Positions 1 through 14,150 of a stretch of DNA of 64,000 nucleotides are shown here, piece by piece. Origin of the DNA: Chrysoperla carnea. Its lineage: Eukaryota > Arthropoda > Insecta > Neuroptera > Chrysopidae. The stretch is taken from assembly GCF_905475395.1 (NCBI RefSeq), contig NC_058337.1:105084368-105148367 (forward strand), read 5' to 3'. The notes under the pieces are model-generated. The model did not search any database. It was not told where the DNA came from and was given only the letters and a program-made list of their open reading frames with translations. How positions within the stretch are numbered: position 1 is the stretch's first letter; each line of letters starts with the position of its first letter. The position numbers and the translations under genes are program-made.

Positions 1-235
1 TACGGACCCTAGACCAATTGACCTATGTGTGCATATTCGAACTCAAACTCACTTTTTACGTCCTAAGCACGCTTTAGAAATTTTAACTTGATATCTTATT
101 TCGGTTTTTTAATTATCATGTTGACGGATGAACTTACGGACAAGCAGACTGGCATATATCAAAATTTTTAATATTTTTAAGCGTTACCAACTTGGGACTA
201 AAATGTAAGGTATATATATATTTTATATATACAGA
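1..235 (-). repeat. Dispersed repeat copy (family also at 33.1 and 56.6 kb)
   Basis: Read on the minus strand, this stretch matches 56605-56880. Shared segments include 'aagcgttac' next to 'aacttggga' (seen on the plus strand here) and, on the minus strand, 'atcaagtt(a/g)aaattt' followed by 'ggacgtaaaaagt'. The copy runs off the window edge. No coding capacity is visible. Confidence 0.6.
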
Positions 236-1082
236 TTTTACATTAAAAAATTTTTTATTCAAAAAATCAAATTATCTTGATTTTTCTCAACTTCGATTTT
301 GTACATAGAACTCTTTATATTACCTTCAGAACTATAATCTGTATACAGTAGTAAAAACAGGTTGTCTTATTTATTCTATAATTACTAAGTGGAACACAAT
401 TAATTTACAATGAAAATTGTTCAGAAAATGTGAAAATATTTTTAATGATAGTAATCAATATTATGAGAAATTTCATTTATGTGAGTTAATTTTTTTTAAA
501 CTTGAATGAAATGAAGTCATTCTTCTCTCATACTTGTATTTATAATAATTATTAACACTTCCGGTTTTCGTTCAACAATGATGTTTTATTTTTTTCCATT
601 ACCTGTGGTGTTATTGATTTGTGGTTACAAATTACACAACCTTGAAATGTTTTATAATCACCTTTTTATTAGAATTTACGTATATCTATTGTTTTAACAA
701 CAGAAAAATTAATTTTAATTATGTATTAATATTTTTTTATGTTTAACACCAAAAAAACCATTAAAAATTGATTCGACAGAATGAAGGTTTTTAAAAATGA
801 ATACGTTCTTAGTCAGAAATTATCTGTTACGATTATTCTCCATAAAGTTATAGCAGCACTCCCGGTGATAAAAAAAACCTGTAAAATAAAAGTTATCAAC
901 ATTGTTTTTATTCCGAAATAACAAAAGTAGTAGGTCTGTTTCGGATACGGATCCAGATGACATATTTTAGAATTTTTTATTTAAAATCCAGTAGCAGCTA
1001 TAAATGGACGCATGTTCAGGTTGTGTCCCTGGAACTATAAAGTAAATTTTTATATTTTTTAGAATACTGAATTAATTGAAAC

Positions 1083-1295
1083 CCGTTTCGAGGCCATAAT
1101 GTGGCTGAAGTGCCAATTATACACAAACTATATCAAAATTAAGGTTTTTAGGTCCTACTATATAGCCAACTTGGTATTTTCTGACGCTGATCTTCTGATG
1201 ATGGTCTTTAATAAGTTAGAGAAAAACCATTAATTTTGATATAATTTGCAAAGACTCTTCGTTCACGTTTTGGCCTTGAGATTGTTTCCAAACCC
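1083..1295. mobile_element. Small foldback (inverted-repeat) element
   Basis: The left arm from about 1086 (tttcgaggccataatgtg) is imperfectly complementary to the right arm ending near 1285, where 'cacgttttggccttgaga' lies on the plus strand. Inner parts also pair: 'atatcaaaattaaggttttt' near 1130 against 'aaaaaccattaattttgata' near 1225. It is non-autonomous and encodes nothing. Confidence 0.5.
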
Positions 1296-4200
1296 AAAAA
1301 TCCCTTAATTTTGATATATTTTGTGATTTACATCAATTCTTCCACTTTCCCTATAAAATTATTCCACAAGACCGCAACTAAACCGCTCATGGTCACGTAC
1401 ATAATTATAAAACATTGACATTAAATTGTATTACTATGACTTTTTTATACGATAATTAGTAAATTTTTTTTTTTTTTTTTGTTCTAGGTATATTTTATCG
1501 AAACTTGAAGTGATCATCATTTTTGTAAGTAAATAAAAAAACTTCGCACATATCATAAATCATATGCGGTAGCTTTGAAGCAATCGCAATTGTGCTATAT
1601 GTAACAAAATGTAGATTTTCACTCAAATAAATTATATTTTAAAAGAACTGAAAAAGACAATTGCTATCCACTTTATAGTGCAATTTAGCTTGTCCTTTAA
1701 ACTATAATTTATTTTTTTAGTCTCGCTAAGTTAAAGAGTTTTAATTTTTTTAAATGTTATATAGTCTTGTTTCATTGAATGTATCAGAGCAGATGGCCAT
1801 GTATTGTATCTCGCTTACACCATTTTTACAGAAATCAATTGATGGTTCAAAATGATGCTCATAGATGTCGTAGTGAAATGTCATAACAAAATTATACGTA
1901 TATGTATATAAATATATATATACATATTTAATTTTTTTGTAATATATCTTTTATAAATTATAGCTAATGTGTTAGTCTGATGTATGAGCTATATTATTGT
2001 ACAGTTTCATTCAAATCCACTTAGTAGTTTTTGCGTGAAAGCGTAACAAACAAATTATCTTATCTTCCGATTTATAATATACAGAAGTTTTATTGTCACC
2101 GGATCTTGATACGTTTGCAAATTTTTAAGTAAATCCGACAATTTGATTAGGTTAAAATTGGCTTGACTAAGATTTTATCACATTGTGAATTAGTTAGAAG
2201 TGAAGCTAATAAAAGCGTGTTATTAATAGTATCTGTTTACCAAAATCGTGGTAATTAGATACTTACTATTTTTAGATTTATTTCCTAATTAAAATTTGTT
2301 TTAATGTATTATTTTTATTTACATTTTTTAAAACTCGTTTTAATCATAATCGGAGAAGGGGATATATCATAACATTAGCACATGCATAATAGACATAAAC
2401 AAGTTTAAATAATTAATTAACCTTAATGTGTAATAAATACTGTCTGTGATACGGATCATTGGACATACTAGAGCGTACCAAGGTCTTTTTATCATAATGG
2501 TTCATCACATTTTGAATTGTATATGCAATTTTTTAACGAATCCTTCATAATATTTGACTGTTTAGTTGGGAATAATTCTGGAACATCACTAAAAAATTTG
2601 GAAAAAAAATAAAAGTAGGAAAACAAATTTTTGTTCCTTTCCATTCCTCAAAATTTGAGGTTTTTACTGTTCAAAGAAAGTAGAATTCTAAATTTCTACA
2701 TCAAATATCAAAATACACGAAAATTGTATACAGCTTCATAGTAATCTAACATTTTTGTCGAAAGGAGACTCCAAAAATTATAATATCGCATGTTCATGTC
2801 AGTACCATGCCAAAGTAACGACTGAGAAAAACTTTTTAAAGAAACAAGCTGTAAAACAGAGAAAAAATCATATATACTTGTGGATAAAAAGAAGTTTTTC
2901 CTCTGGTCAAGTAAATTTTTTTTGACTTAAAAAATTTCAATTCCAACGCATATAATTTTTTTTGGAACAATAATTTATTTTCCGCGTATCAGAGCCAAAT
3001 TTAATGAATATGTAAAAATATGTAAAATATTTTTTATAATATAAGAAACGATTTTCAAGGTTAAATTTTTTGGAAAATTGTTTATAAATAATGTTATCAA
3101 AAAATTATTAAAATTCTTAAGCACTTGAAGCTATTTAAAATCTATAAATAAATTATATTTAATAGGAGAATTTTCTGATGAAATAGATTGAAAAAAATAT
3201 ATATAAAATGAATAATCGACCACGAATTTTGACGATAATTAAACAAAACTAATCGTCTTATTATTTTCTGATAAGAAAACCTTTTTACCGTCCCTATTAA
3301 AATAATTTCAATCTAAATTAGTTACACATATTGTAATAATTCTTTTGATATCGATTTTCAAAAAACAACTATAATTTCTAGAAATACGAATTTGAATTGC
3401 ATATAGGATATATGAAATAGTAATTTGCCGGATCAGCAAAAATGTAGATTTGCGGATACGTATACGGACTTCAATGTACTCGCACAATTTGAAATCGTCT
3501 AACCATTGTAAACTTATTTTGAATTTAATTCAAGTTATTCTATTTGCCATTAAATTCAAAAAAGTAATACAATATGGTCCGCTAAAGTAGAAATGGATAC
3601 GAATCGTTTATTTAGACGCGTGGATACGTTTATGCTTGGATCCGGCATTTCTATATGGGAAAACAATTGACAAAAAAAAAAATATGACTCTAAACTGCAG
3701 TCATATTTATTTCCTACTGTCTGAAAATAAAAGATCTCGACGTGAAAATACTTTTTTATCGCCTTTCTAAAGCTATTAATCGAAAAACTGGCTATCAGAG
3801 ATAATTATGTGGGTATTCTATCACTAGCCACGTATTTTTTGTAACATATTTTGGTAAAACTGTTTAAAATTTAAAACGACGATTATTTAGTAAAAGTTCA
3901 TTTAATATTCTAATAAAATTTATTAATAATAAATTTAATTCATTTAATAATAAATGGTAAAGTTTTTATATCAGCTATAGTGCATAGTGTGGTTAGCAGA
4001 ACAAAGTTGCATAGCATTCTCTAGACTTAAATAGACAAACTGGTATTTAATATTTAATTAACCTTGTTTTAATATTCGATTTCTGATTTCACATAATTCA
4101 CTTCTACATACAGCATATAAATATAGATTTATAACCGTTATATGGGGTGTTCTAAAACTGTCCTATTAAAAGAGCAATGTGATAAAGAGGAAAGCAAAGT

Positions 4201-7200
4201 TGTGCAAAATATAATTTATCTAAATATATCTTCTAATCACTTTTTTCTGTGAATATTTAATTTTATTGCTAAAATTTTGAAATTTATCGATAAAAAATCA
4301 AATTTTGTGTTTTGAAGCAGTATTTTTATCCTACGATGAGTACTTACGCTACCAATAGCATTATTCTTGTAGAAAATGCATATTTTTGAACTAAAAATTA
4401 CATAGGCATAAAAGGCTGAAAAAGTTTAGAAACAAAACTTATTTTATTGGACTAAAATAAGTTTCCCAGAATTTTTGTATGTCATCTACTCTTTTTAAAA
4501 CGCCATCAACTCAATATGTAATTATTTGAATGTTCAATTCCTCATATAAAAAGGCTGGACATTTTGCCCGATAGCATTAAATTTTTCAAGGAAAATTCGA
4601 TATTATGAATGTTTGCCACATTTGTCGACGTCGACAAAAGCTATTTATACCTCTTATCGAAAAAATGTTTCTCAAGTAAATGAAGATTTTATAGAACTAT
4701 AATCGTTGGATAAAATTTTTTGAATTGAGCACTGACCAGATCATGCTTTAAGAGGGAACACAACGATGTTTTTCTTCCATTTCACAAAACTGCACCAACT
4801 TCTAGTTTAAAATCTCAATTTTCGTAACTGAATAATAGCTGCCAATTTCTAAATCCGAGCCTGTTTAGAACACTCTGTGTATAACAAATTCCCCATTTCT
4901 ATAACAGCTATACTATTTAAAGGAGGTACATATTTGCTCTCAGGGTTGAAATGAATTCAATATGCGCGATTAATTAATAAATAAGAAAGTTTAATAGAAG
5001 GTGATGGTGATATTAATTATTTTTGTATGTATGTATTTATTTAAATTGTAATTACAGTACTGAAGTTTATATTTTACTGTATCATGAGCAATTTTAGTGG
5101 TATTAAAAGTACTAGGTGGTCTTTAAGATAAGATTATTAATAAGGTTAAATAAATTGCAATACTTTCCTTTCGTATATTAGTACAGCAGCTAACATATCT
5201 TAACAAAAAAAATTAAACTTTATAGTTATCGACATTATTAAACAGAGAAATTCTGTTTGATAAAAGGGGTACCATAAATGTGTTCCTAGCACCTAGACCA
5301 AGGGATTCTCTGTGTGAGAACAACCTGTCTTCTGGAAATTCGTAGGTCATCGAGCTTCCTATTATTTTATCGTTCAAAATTGGCTGAAAAAATGTTTAAT
5401 CATATAGGTTATCCATTTCAATTGGATATTTCTATATCTAAAAATGTAGAGAGTGTGATAAAAAACTATCTAAAATATTTAGAAAATTTTGTAGTTTATA
5501 ATAATATCATAAAAATATAAGGTTGTCGATGATATAAAAACAAATTTTAATTTAATTATGAGTTCATCGAAGATTCATCATTTGATGAACAGAGACGACT
5601 ATAGATAGAATATTGATGATTGAAGAGCGATATTTATATTATCAATTTTATAAGCAGCACTTGCACACAATATATTATATATATTTGTAGTTGTGTGGTA
5701 TTGTAAAGCTATAAATATCACATTATTTGTCTACAAAGCAAATTTGGTTTATATGTATGTACCGTGCAATAAACCAAAACTTTTTTACAATACTGTAGGG
5801 AAACAAACACCGTAAAATTTGTTTTCGTTTTTTTCACGTGCTGACCTTACTCTTTAGGATATTAACACCAATTATTGTACGAGGGAGGATAGTTCAAGAA
5901 TAAAATGAAAGTATGACCTGAGTTTCTCTTCCGATAGCAGTGACACTCAAATATCTATAATGTTATTCCTCCAATATGCAATGCTGATTTTACAGCACTA
6001 AGTTGCTCTGAACAGAAGGAATCATTGGTAGATAAAACAAGTGTTTGCCAAAAAGATCTGTGCCAAATATGATAACATCTTAATTCTTATTACGTGTTAT
6101 GTCACAGTATTCTTACTTACTATTTACATAAATAATCTGAATAATTTATGATATTTAAGTAAACGATGAATAATTTATACATGTAATAACAATTCCTTGA
6201 AGTAGTAATATTAGTCAGTTTAAATTATTATATTCCTAATCACATTTTAATCATTTTTCAATATAATTTTTAGTTATAAAGGCCATGAAAATCTTTTATT
6301 GGAATTATAAAGAAAATTATTTCTATATTTGGTTCTAGAGCGGTCGCTAGATCGAGTTGAGTGTGGTAAAGTCGACTGTGCATTATGTCAATTAATTCTT
6401 GTTCAGAGAAGATTAAAGATTAATATTCCGGATGTTATGAATCGGAAATTTTGAAGAGTAATTACAGATTGTTTCATTCTAGAGCTTTAATTTTCAATTG
6501 TTAAAGATTGTTTAATTGTCTCAACTCTTATCTAACGCCTGCTCAATCTCTAAAATTTTTGCTTCTATATATAGAGATGACCGATTACATCATTTATTTA
6601 ATTTAGCACCTGTATGAGATCACTTTCATTCAGGTGAAATCTACTATCTCGATGGTTTCAGACTTGTCAGTCCGGATGAGTAATTCTGTTACCTGCTCTT
6701 AAGGGTTGCAAAACACTGTTCATCCGATCGACTAAAAAATTCGTAAGTGTAATCTCTGTTATTAATTAAATCAAAAGTTTCTTGAACGATTTTTCTTAAA
6801 TTAAACCATTTTCGAAATATCGCGTTAAAAAATTAAAAAAAAAAAAAAAAGATGTTTTAAACGTTATTTCAAGCACTACAAACCTTCGAAGATAGACACT
6901 GCCTAGGTCGTATCTACCAAACCAAACGAAAAAGTTAACAAAAGGAATTTTGTAATTATACTTTTGGAGTAATCAAATTTTCAATCTATGCATTTCTCGA
7001 GGCATTAGCGAATTTCTATGAACTTTGAAGATTGAGAGATATTACCTCTCAGAAAAGGGATTGGACTTGTTTGTTACGATATTGTGATTGCATTTCTATC
7101 GAAGCTATGCACATTCGATAGCAAATATTACCTAAGCAATAGCCTTGTTGTTTGTGCTCTATAATGGCGGAATAAAAGCTTAAAAGTATTCGTTTGATTT

Positions 7201-8204
7201 TTTTTCCTCTTGTTTTTAGATATTCTATGTAGAAACAAGATCCTATAATTTCAGCGTCCAGGAAACGAACCCAGGCCGGTTCCTCATATGTAGGAACAAT
7301 ATCCTACAGACTCAAAGAAGACACAGAAAACTAAGTGCTTAGGTCCCAAAATAGCCCCTAAATCAATATTTCGTCTATACATTATCCGCAGAGGTAAAAA
7401 TTGGCCTTGTCATATAAGTTTTAATTTGTTGCATTATTAACTCCTTGTTAAATTTATATCGAATGGATATTTACAAACATTTATATAGACATTTTCTACA
7501 TCTAGGGTTAAGGTTTTGCAAAATTATAAAAAAGGCAAAAGATTTTTCGTCTTGATATTTCATCCCCCTTTCTCCTTTTAAGACACTATATGATCTCGAT
7601 AGGATGATTATTTTTGCAGCATCTTGTATTACATATTGCGTATTAGAAATAAATATTATAAAATTTGCATATTATATTATAAAAATTTCATCAAATTTGC
7701 TTAAAAATAGAATTTATTTAAATATTTATGTAATTGGTTAGCGTTATTATTTATGTAAATTGAAAAATTCCAAAATTCACATACAATTCAAAAACGTGAT
7801 TTTTAAAATTTTGTTACTATTTAACATTGTGTTATTATTTCAATAACTTAATAACATATAAAAATAACAGAACATGTTTTAATAAAAAACATTTGTTATG
7901 GTTTTTTTTTTTTTTTTTTTTGTTAACATTAATCCTTAATTTGTCAACACCAATCCTAAAAAGTCACATATTTTGTACTAACACGTTATCTCAATTAGTT
8001 TCAAATAATTTCAATAAAATACTTTGGTCAGGTGAAAGAATTTTTATAAACATTACAAAACTTTCAAAAACATAAATCTTTAAATGTCAGGTATGGAATG
8101 AATGCAAACTTGTTAAACACGAAAATATAAATAATTATGTAAATGCTTGCAAAGGAAAAATCAGGGAAAAAGTAAACAAGAATGAGAACCCCCTTGCATT
8201 TTTA

Positions 8205-8400
8205 TATATACCTGTACAGCAAATTGTAGCAAACGTTAAAATAATGATAGTTTCTAAATACACTAAGAGCCGGGGAAGCTTACTTTATAGACACAGAGTT
8301 GAAATTTTGAAAAAACCTTTGGTGTGTTTTGCCAAAACGGTCGTTTAGAAAAATTAGCAATGATGGCGGCACACAGTATGAACTAAGATTTTAAAATTTA
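8205..8400 (+). repeat. Dispersed repeat fragment (related to 13954-14150)
   Basis: It aligns by eye with 13954-14150. Shared pieces in order are 'ttaaaataa', 'aatacact', 'agagccg/atagccg', 'tatagac', 'aaattttg', and 'ttagaaaaatt'. A third relative lies at 52120-52210. The start of the 13.95-kb copy, 'tatacagggtg', resembles Tc1/mariner-type termini, but no transposase is visible. Confidence 0.45.
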
Positions 8401-9706
8401 TGGGTCATACATTACAAAAAATAAATGTACGCCTATAACTCAAAAAAATTTTTGAGTAAAAAAATCTCTTACGCTTCCGACTTCATTACAATAACGTTAA
8501 GCAATAATTTCTTCATTAGCAATGAACTTATGCGGTCTAAGAATTTTTTTAACAAGGCTATGACACCTCCATGAAAACTTGGATGGTTTTCCAAAAATGC
8601 CTTTTTTGGAAATTTCAACTTCCTTTATTTAGAAAAGAAGGTTTTTTCGGCTTTAAGTGTATTGAAAAATTGTCAAAATTTAATTTTTTCTACCATTTGC
8701 TATAGTCCTGCTGTTTTGAAAAACTTAAAATTTCTACTAAACTATTCGTAAGTTCGCCAACAACTAGATTCAAAGTGATTCAGAGAATTCATTATAAATG
8801 GGACGATAATCGGAAAAAATAGACCCGAAAAAAGTAGACCGAAATTCGGAGTTTATTGAGTTCTGAAGTTTTTAGCCCTTGCTTTCAAAAATCGGATACT
8901 ATTACAGAAATTTTGTTCAGTTTATTTTTTCTCAAGTCCAAATAGGGCAAATCAAAACTTGCCTAGGACATCATAGTCATTAAATCCGGCCTGTAGGCAC
9001 TTAATATGTCAAAACTCGCTAAAGAGAATATTTAATTTTATCAATTGGTTCAAAAATGCTGTCTCTGTTAAGATTCTTAAAAATTCATCACTACGAAACT
9101 ATTTTCAACTTTGTTCTAGACATCGTAACGAGCAAAATGACGTTTTTCTTTGTAGTTCTTTGTGTTTTTGTACGTTTGAACAGAACGTGATTAATCACAA
9201 ACCCTACTTATTAAGTATTTTGAATTTTTAAAATAATAACATGATAAAAATTTTTCAAATATTTATAAGTTATTTTCTAAAAATATAACTAATCTCTTTA
9301 ATTTTAACCTTTTGTGACATAAAAATACTTTGTCTGCTATTTATTGGGTAAAATATGTAATTTTTTATGTGAAATAGATAACAAATATGGAAAAAAAAAC
9401 TATAAATAGTTAGTTATGTGCACCCACTGAATGTAATGATAACAATTACAAATATGCACAATAACATTATTAATTCTGGTTGAAAAATATATTTTTTTTT
9501 ATATTGGTGAAGACCGAATAGGACTGATAAAATACAGGTTCCGTGTCAAAACTTGTGAATAAAAAATTTTTTCATAACTATCAGTAACTTTTAAGATTAG
9601 CTTCCAAATATTTTCGTGTAGCTAATATATAGATTTATAGTGGAGAATTATACTACGAGATTCAGCTGCTCAAGACGAATGGAAAAGCTATTTACCAGAT
9701 AACCAA

Positions 9707-10171
9707 AAAGGGGTGAAATATGGAATGAAAGCTTGTATGAATATGTATACAAAACTTCATTTTTGAGTTCACTACTTAACCGACTTTAAAATTTGTTCAC
9801 CTATAGAAGGCTACATTATCAGCAAATTACAAGGGCTGTATTTTATTTTCAAAAAAACTAGAGTTCCGCACCAAAAGTTAAAAATCTGTTTTTTGTTTTT
9901 TAGTTAAAATACATTATTTGTGGAAAAAAATTACGCAAAAGTGATTTTATTTCAGTTACACAATTTTCTTATCTTCACCTAATTCCTCTGTTTTTTAAAG
10001 GATTTTAACTTGGTGCGGAACACTTTTCTTTTTAAAATAAAAAACCATGCTATACTGATAATGTAGCATTGTATAGGTGAAAGAATTTTTAAAATCGGGT
10101 AAGTAATGAACTCTAAAATGACGATTTGTATATATTTTCATACAAAATTTCAGTCCCTACTTCACCCCTTT
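9707..10171. mobile_element. Foldback element with ~175-bp arms
   Basis: The left arm (9707-9885) and right arm (10000-10171) are inverted copies of each other. The left arm opens 'aaggggtgaaatatgga' and the right arm closes with 'cttcacccctt'. Inner landmarks also match: 'ctacattatcag' in the left arm pairs with 'ctgataatgtag' in the right, and 'gttccgcacca' pairs with 'tggtgcggaac'. No transposase is encoded. Exact ends and target duplication are not clear. Confidence 0.65.
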
Positions 10172-11212
10172 AGGGGATGAATTTAGAAAAACCCTTTCTT
10201 AAATTAAACCTATGGGGCATTGCCTTTCCCCCCTCAGATTATTTCCCACTTCCGAAAGGTCTCTAAATTTTGTATTATTTTATTTAATATCAATGGGCTA
10301 GTTATCATTTTTGTATTGAATGATTATTATTGGAAAATTTTTACTTATTATTTTGAACAAATCAATTAATTATTGTTGTCATTTGTTTAATAACTTGAAT
10401 CCAATTATACATTCGATCATGTGATTGATTGTATTCATTTTAATATCTTATCAATGATATTATTTATAGAGTGTATTTCTAAAAATTTCTCTCTTCACAA
10501 AACTTAAACTAGCTAGAATATTTTACGCTCCAGCCATCTTGAATTCCTTCCGGTGACTCAATCAGGGAAAGTTTTGAGATAATGGGTATTTCTAGTTGAG
10601 TTAGCAAAAGAGTTTTTGAAAATATGATTCATAAATCTGAAAATTTATTTGAATAAAAAGTTTGAAGGAAACCGTAGCCTTCTGGAATGACAAGAAACAT
10701 CCTATAAAAAAAGTCTTTCCATATTAACTCTAAGTCAAAATAAACGCAAAATTTCAATCATTCAGTGTTATTACTATAGCATTACAAATGATTCACATAT
10801 AATGTTATAGTTATGGCACTAAGAATAGTATACCACGACGTGAATTTATTGTGACACAGTGTATATACATAAATAGTTAATTAAACTTTAATGTTTTGAT
10901 AATTATTTTTGGTATGTTATCATAATATATTATTTTCTATAACAAATTATAAAATAATTTTAATCAATAATAAATAATGATTAATAAGTATAATATTAAA
11001 TTGGCAAAAATATTATGTTTATGATTTGTTCATAGAATTAATAATGATTCACCAATATTACTACTGATTAATCAAAATAATAATAAATCATCAATTCCAT
11101 CTAAATATCTAAATACAGTTCATTGGAAAAATGTTAGTAATTTAACCTTTTTGAATTTAGAATTTTAGATAAACTTTATTTTGTTCTACATTACTTAATT
11201 TATTTATTTATA

Positions 11213-11674
11213 CAGCGTATCTACTTAAGTTGGCGCCATATCGAAAACTTTTGTTATCATAATGTTTACGAAAAAAAGTTATTCTTTATAAAAATTTCTT
11301 CTTTCGAAAATATTAAATTTCAACTATTCACTTTTGGTATCGAATGTACAGGTTGTTCACAAGTTGAAAAAGTTCGATAGGAATATTTATGGTCGTTTTA
11401 AAATGTAGGCCATTTAGAACAGATAATAAGACACTCCCGAGATTTGTAGGAGTGTATTAAAAAAATGTTGTGATGGTCAACATTTCAAAACGACCATTAT
11501 CATTTCTATCGAACTTATTCAATTTGTGAACACCATGTACATTCAATGTCATAAGACAATAGCTGAATGTTAATATTTTCAAAAACAGAGATTTTTATAA
11601 AGAATAACTTTTTTTCGTAAATCTTATAAAATAAAAAAGTTTTCCATATGGAGCCAAGTTAAGTAGACACGCTG
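11213..11674. mobile_element. MITE, Tc1/mariner-like, TA target
   Basis: The left terminus 'cagcgtatctacttaagttgg' mirrors the right terminus, which reads 'ccaagttaagtagacacgctg' on the plus strand. TA dinucleotides flank it at 11211-11212 and 11675-11676, as expected for Tc1/mariner insertion. Nearly the whole 462 bp folds back on itself; for example 'gttcgatagga' near 11370 pairs with 'tctatcgaac' near 11505. No coding sequence is present. Confidence 0.75.
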
Positions 11675-12599
11675 TATATACTCCACGCGAAAATGAAAGT
11701 TTTGTCGAATCTACACAATATGTAAAATCGGTATTTTAATTTTTCATTTGGGGTCATTGAAAGTTCATTTTGTAATCTTCTGAAACAAGAGGATGTATAT
11801 TTTTCCCTTAAAAATAACTCCTTTTGTAATTTGATATAGAATTTTAGTCTTATTTTTTTAAATATTTTCAGTACATTATTTTATATATTTAAATATCTTT
11901 ATTAATTTCTATGTGTTCTTAATTTTATAATTAGATTAAATATAATTAACTAAAATAATTATAATCTTATGTACACATGAAGTAAAGAAGATATTAAAAT
12001 AAATTATTTAATTTCAAGGAAATTTACTAATTATTACAAATAACACCTAGGTACTTATTAATGTTCTTGTGTACTACATGTTACGAAATTTATAAACCAC
12101 TACCAAGTATTAATATTAGTATTAATATAATACAACTGGATTAAAAATTTAATGAAAGAGATAATATTTCTAATAGAAAGTTATTGTTAACAGTTTGCAA
12201 AAATAAATCGAAAATTTTACGTCTTTAGAGCCTTATACACACTTTTGAAGTAGCAAAGTCGGACAAAGCACGATAGTGTAGATATGATACTTGTGATGGC
12301 TCACTTCGCCTTATCCGTCTTTTCTAAAAAAGCGACTGAATCAAAAACAACACGGGGTAGGCGAACTTCATCTCCACATTATCGTCATTATATGTGTATT
12401 ATAAATATTATCAAAGATAACAAATGAGAACTCTAGGATATTTATATATCTAACAAATTGTGACGTCGGCCAATCAGCTTCGATCAGGCAATTAGTGTTT
12501 GGCCAATGAACGTGATTCTTATAGGCCAATAATATTCGAGTATTTTATCACCTAATTTTGACAATTAGAATAAAAATAAAAAGTCAAAATTAAAATTAC

Positions 12600-12790
12600 A
12601 AACCAAAAATAAATTGAGCAACTTTCGTCTCGCTCTGCCACAAAAAGTTGCCGCTTTCCGCCTTCGTCGAGCAGAAAAATGGTATACACACCACGGGAAC
12701 AAGTAAAAAATGCCTCAATGCTTCGCCTTGGGTTGTATTGCACACAACATGAGATCTGAGACATTTTTTACTTTTGCTCCCTAGATGTAA
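12600..12790. repeat. GC-richer patch, possible dispersed repeat
   Basis: The base composition is clearly less AT-rich than its surroundings. It holds a small inverted repeat: 'gggaacaagtaaaaaatg' near 12696 pairs with 'cattttttacttttgctccc' ending near 12782. The minus-strand reading frame across it shows no recognisable domain. I regard it as a decayed repeat rather than a gene. Confidence 0.35.
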
Positions 12791-13200
12791 TATACTATTT
12801 CAATTTCAAAATTAATTATTACTTAAAAATTCAACTATAACATTGTAAAAATGTACACGCTTTCAAATGAGTTGTAATGCGAACATTTTTTGTAGAGATT
12901 AATGTTAGAATTTTTTTTAAATTGAATTTTTGTACCTATACCCATCTTCATATACTTTTGATTGGTACTGTAATAATACCATTTTTGCAAGTAAAATTTA
13001 TGTATTTTAATTAAAAAGCTTAAAGCTTAAATACTTTTACTAAGCTTCAACAGACACATTCAAACGAATTACTTTTTATATACCTAATATGTCAATATTT
13101 TAAAAGTACGTCGATTTATTTTTAAAAATAATTACTTCAAATGAGACATTTTAAGTCATTTTAATGAATATAATTTTGTTCAATTATTTTTATTAGTGTA

Positions 13201-13617
13201 CGGAGTGGGGCGTAAGTAGATCTACAATTTTTTTAAATATTAGTTTTTATATGTTTCGTCGTTGATTTACAAGGACTAAGCTCTATTGAATTTTAAATTT
13301 TCTTAATATCGCCTTAAAATTATTTACGGAAATTGTCTGTCAATTGTAGTTTATATTGCTAAAACAGCATGAAAAAAACTCTGTAAACGCTAAAACTCTC
13401 AGGTGCGAGACGCACTTCTGCCTTAGATAATTTTAATAAGAAAATCTGTCTCTTCTTCTTTAATAAGAAGAGAAATATATCTATCTAGCTTTTATGCTAA
13501 TAGAGCCATTCGAACAGTTTTCTAATCGATACAAACAAGGCTGGTTGCAAATCAACGACTAATAACAAAGAAACGAATAATTTTTTATAACTATATATCA
13601 ACTTACACCTCACTCTG
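13201..13617. mobile_element. MITE with ~70-bp TIRs, TA target
   Basis: The left end 'cggagtggggcgtaagt' and the inverted right end ('acttacacctcactctg' on the plus strand) match over about 70 bp, including 'cgtcgttgattta' against 'aaatcaacgact'. It is flanked by TA at 13199-13200 and 13618-13619. Length is 417 bp and no open frame is present, so it is a non-autonomous Tc1/mariner-like element. Confidence 0.75.
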
Positions 13618-13953
13618 TATGTTACGATCTTTCTCATATAATATGAATAATAAATAATAAAAATGGATTAATTATTATTTTTATGTGACGTGCAAGATTA
13701 TTTATTTAATGAGATAGATATATTTTATTATGTTATCTAGAAAAATTTCACTGCCACATTTATGTTTATGTGACTTGGTTTCAAGTTCCAGGTAATAAAA
13801 GTTATATATTTTCTTTTATAGTAGCCGATAAGAAAATTGTTACAAAAAAAAACTAACTGTAAATACATTTGACCTATTTATAAAAGTTGTCGTGGGTGGA
13901 AAAATTACTATTCAAGAATGGATTCCAACTTAAAAATCCCTTATCCATATAAA

Positions 13954-14150
13954 TATACAGGGTGATTTAAGTTAAATAAACAGGACTTCAACAAATGGTT
14001 CATAACATTAAAATAAAGACAATATCTCAATACACTTATAGCCGCGAAAGCGTCCTTTTCTATAGACGGTGTTTAAATTTTGGAAAAAATAGGATATTTT
14101 TGTGTATATTTCCAAAACGCCTGCTTAGAAAAATTGGAAGTTCGTCTAAA
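13954..14150 (+). repeat. Dispersed repeat fragment with mariner-like terminus
   Basis: It begins 'tatacagggtgattt', similar to many Tc1/mariner-derived ends, and aligns with 8205-8400 and in part with 52120-52210. A possible right end, 'cctcactctgtag' near 14680, is only weakly complementary to the start, so the full extent is uncertain. Confidence 0.4.

Noticed and set aside
1887-1930. TATA-rich microsatellite
   Set aside because: Ordinary in DNA of this composition, with no promoter or origin context.
7827-8075. 82-codon frame with a long phenylalanine run
   Set aside because: It is produced by a T-homopolymer, with no other coding feature.
12552-12764. 70-codon open frame on the minus strand
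   Set aside because: No domain, no splice context. It overlaps a GC-richer repeat-like patch and its second half is AT-driven.
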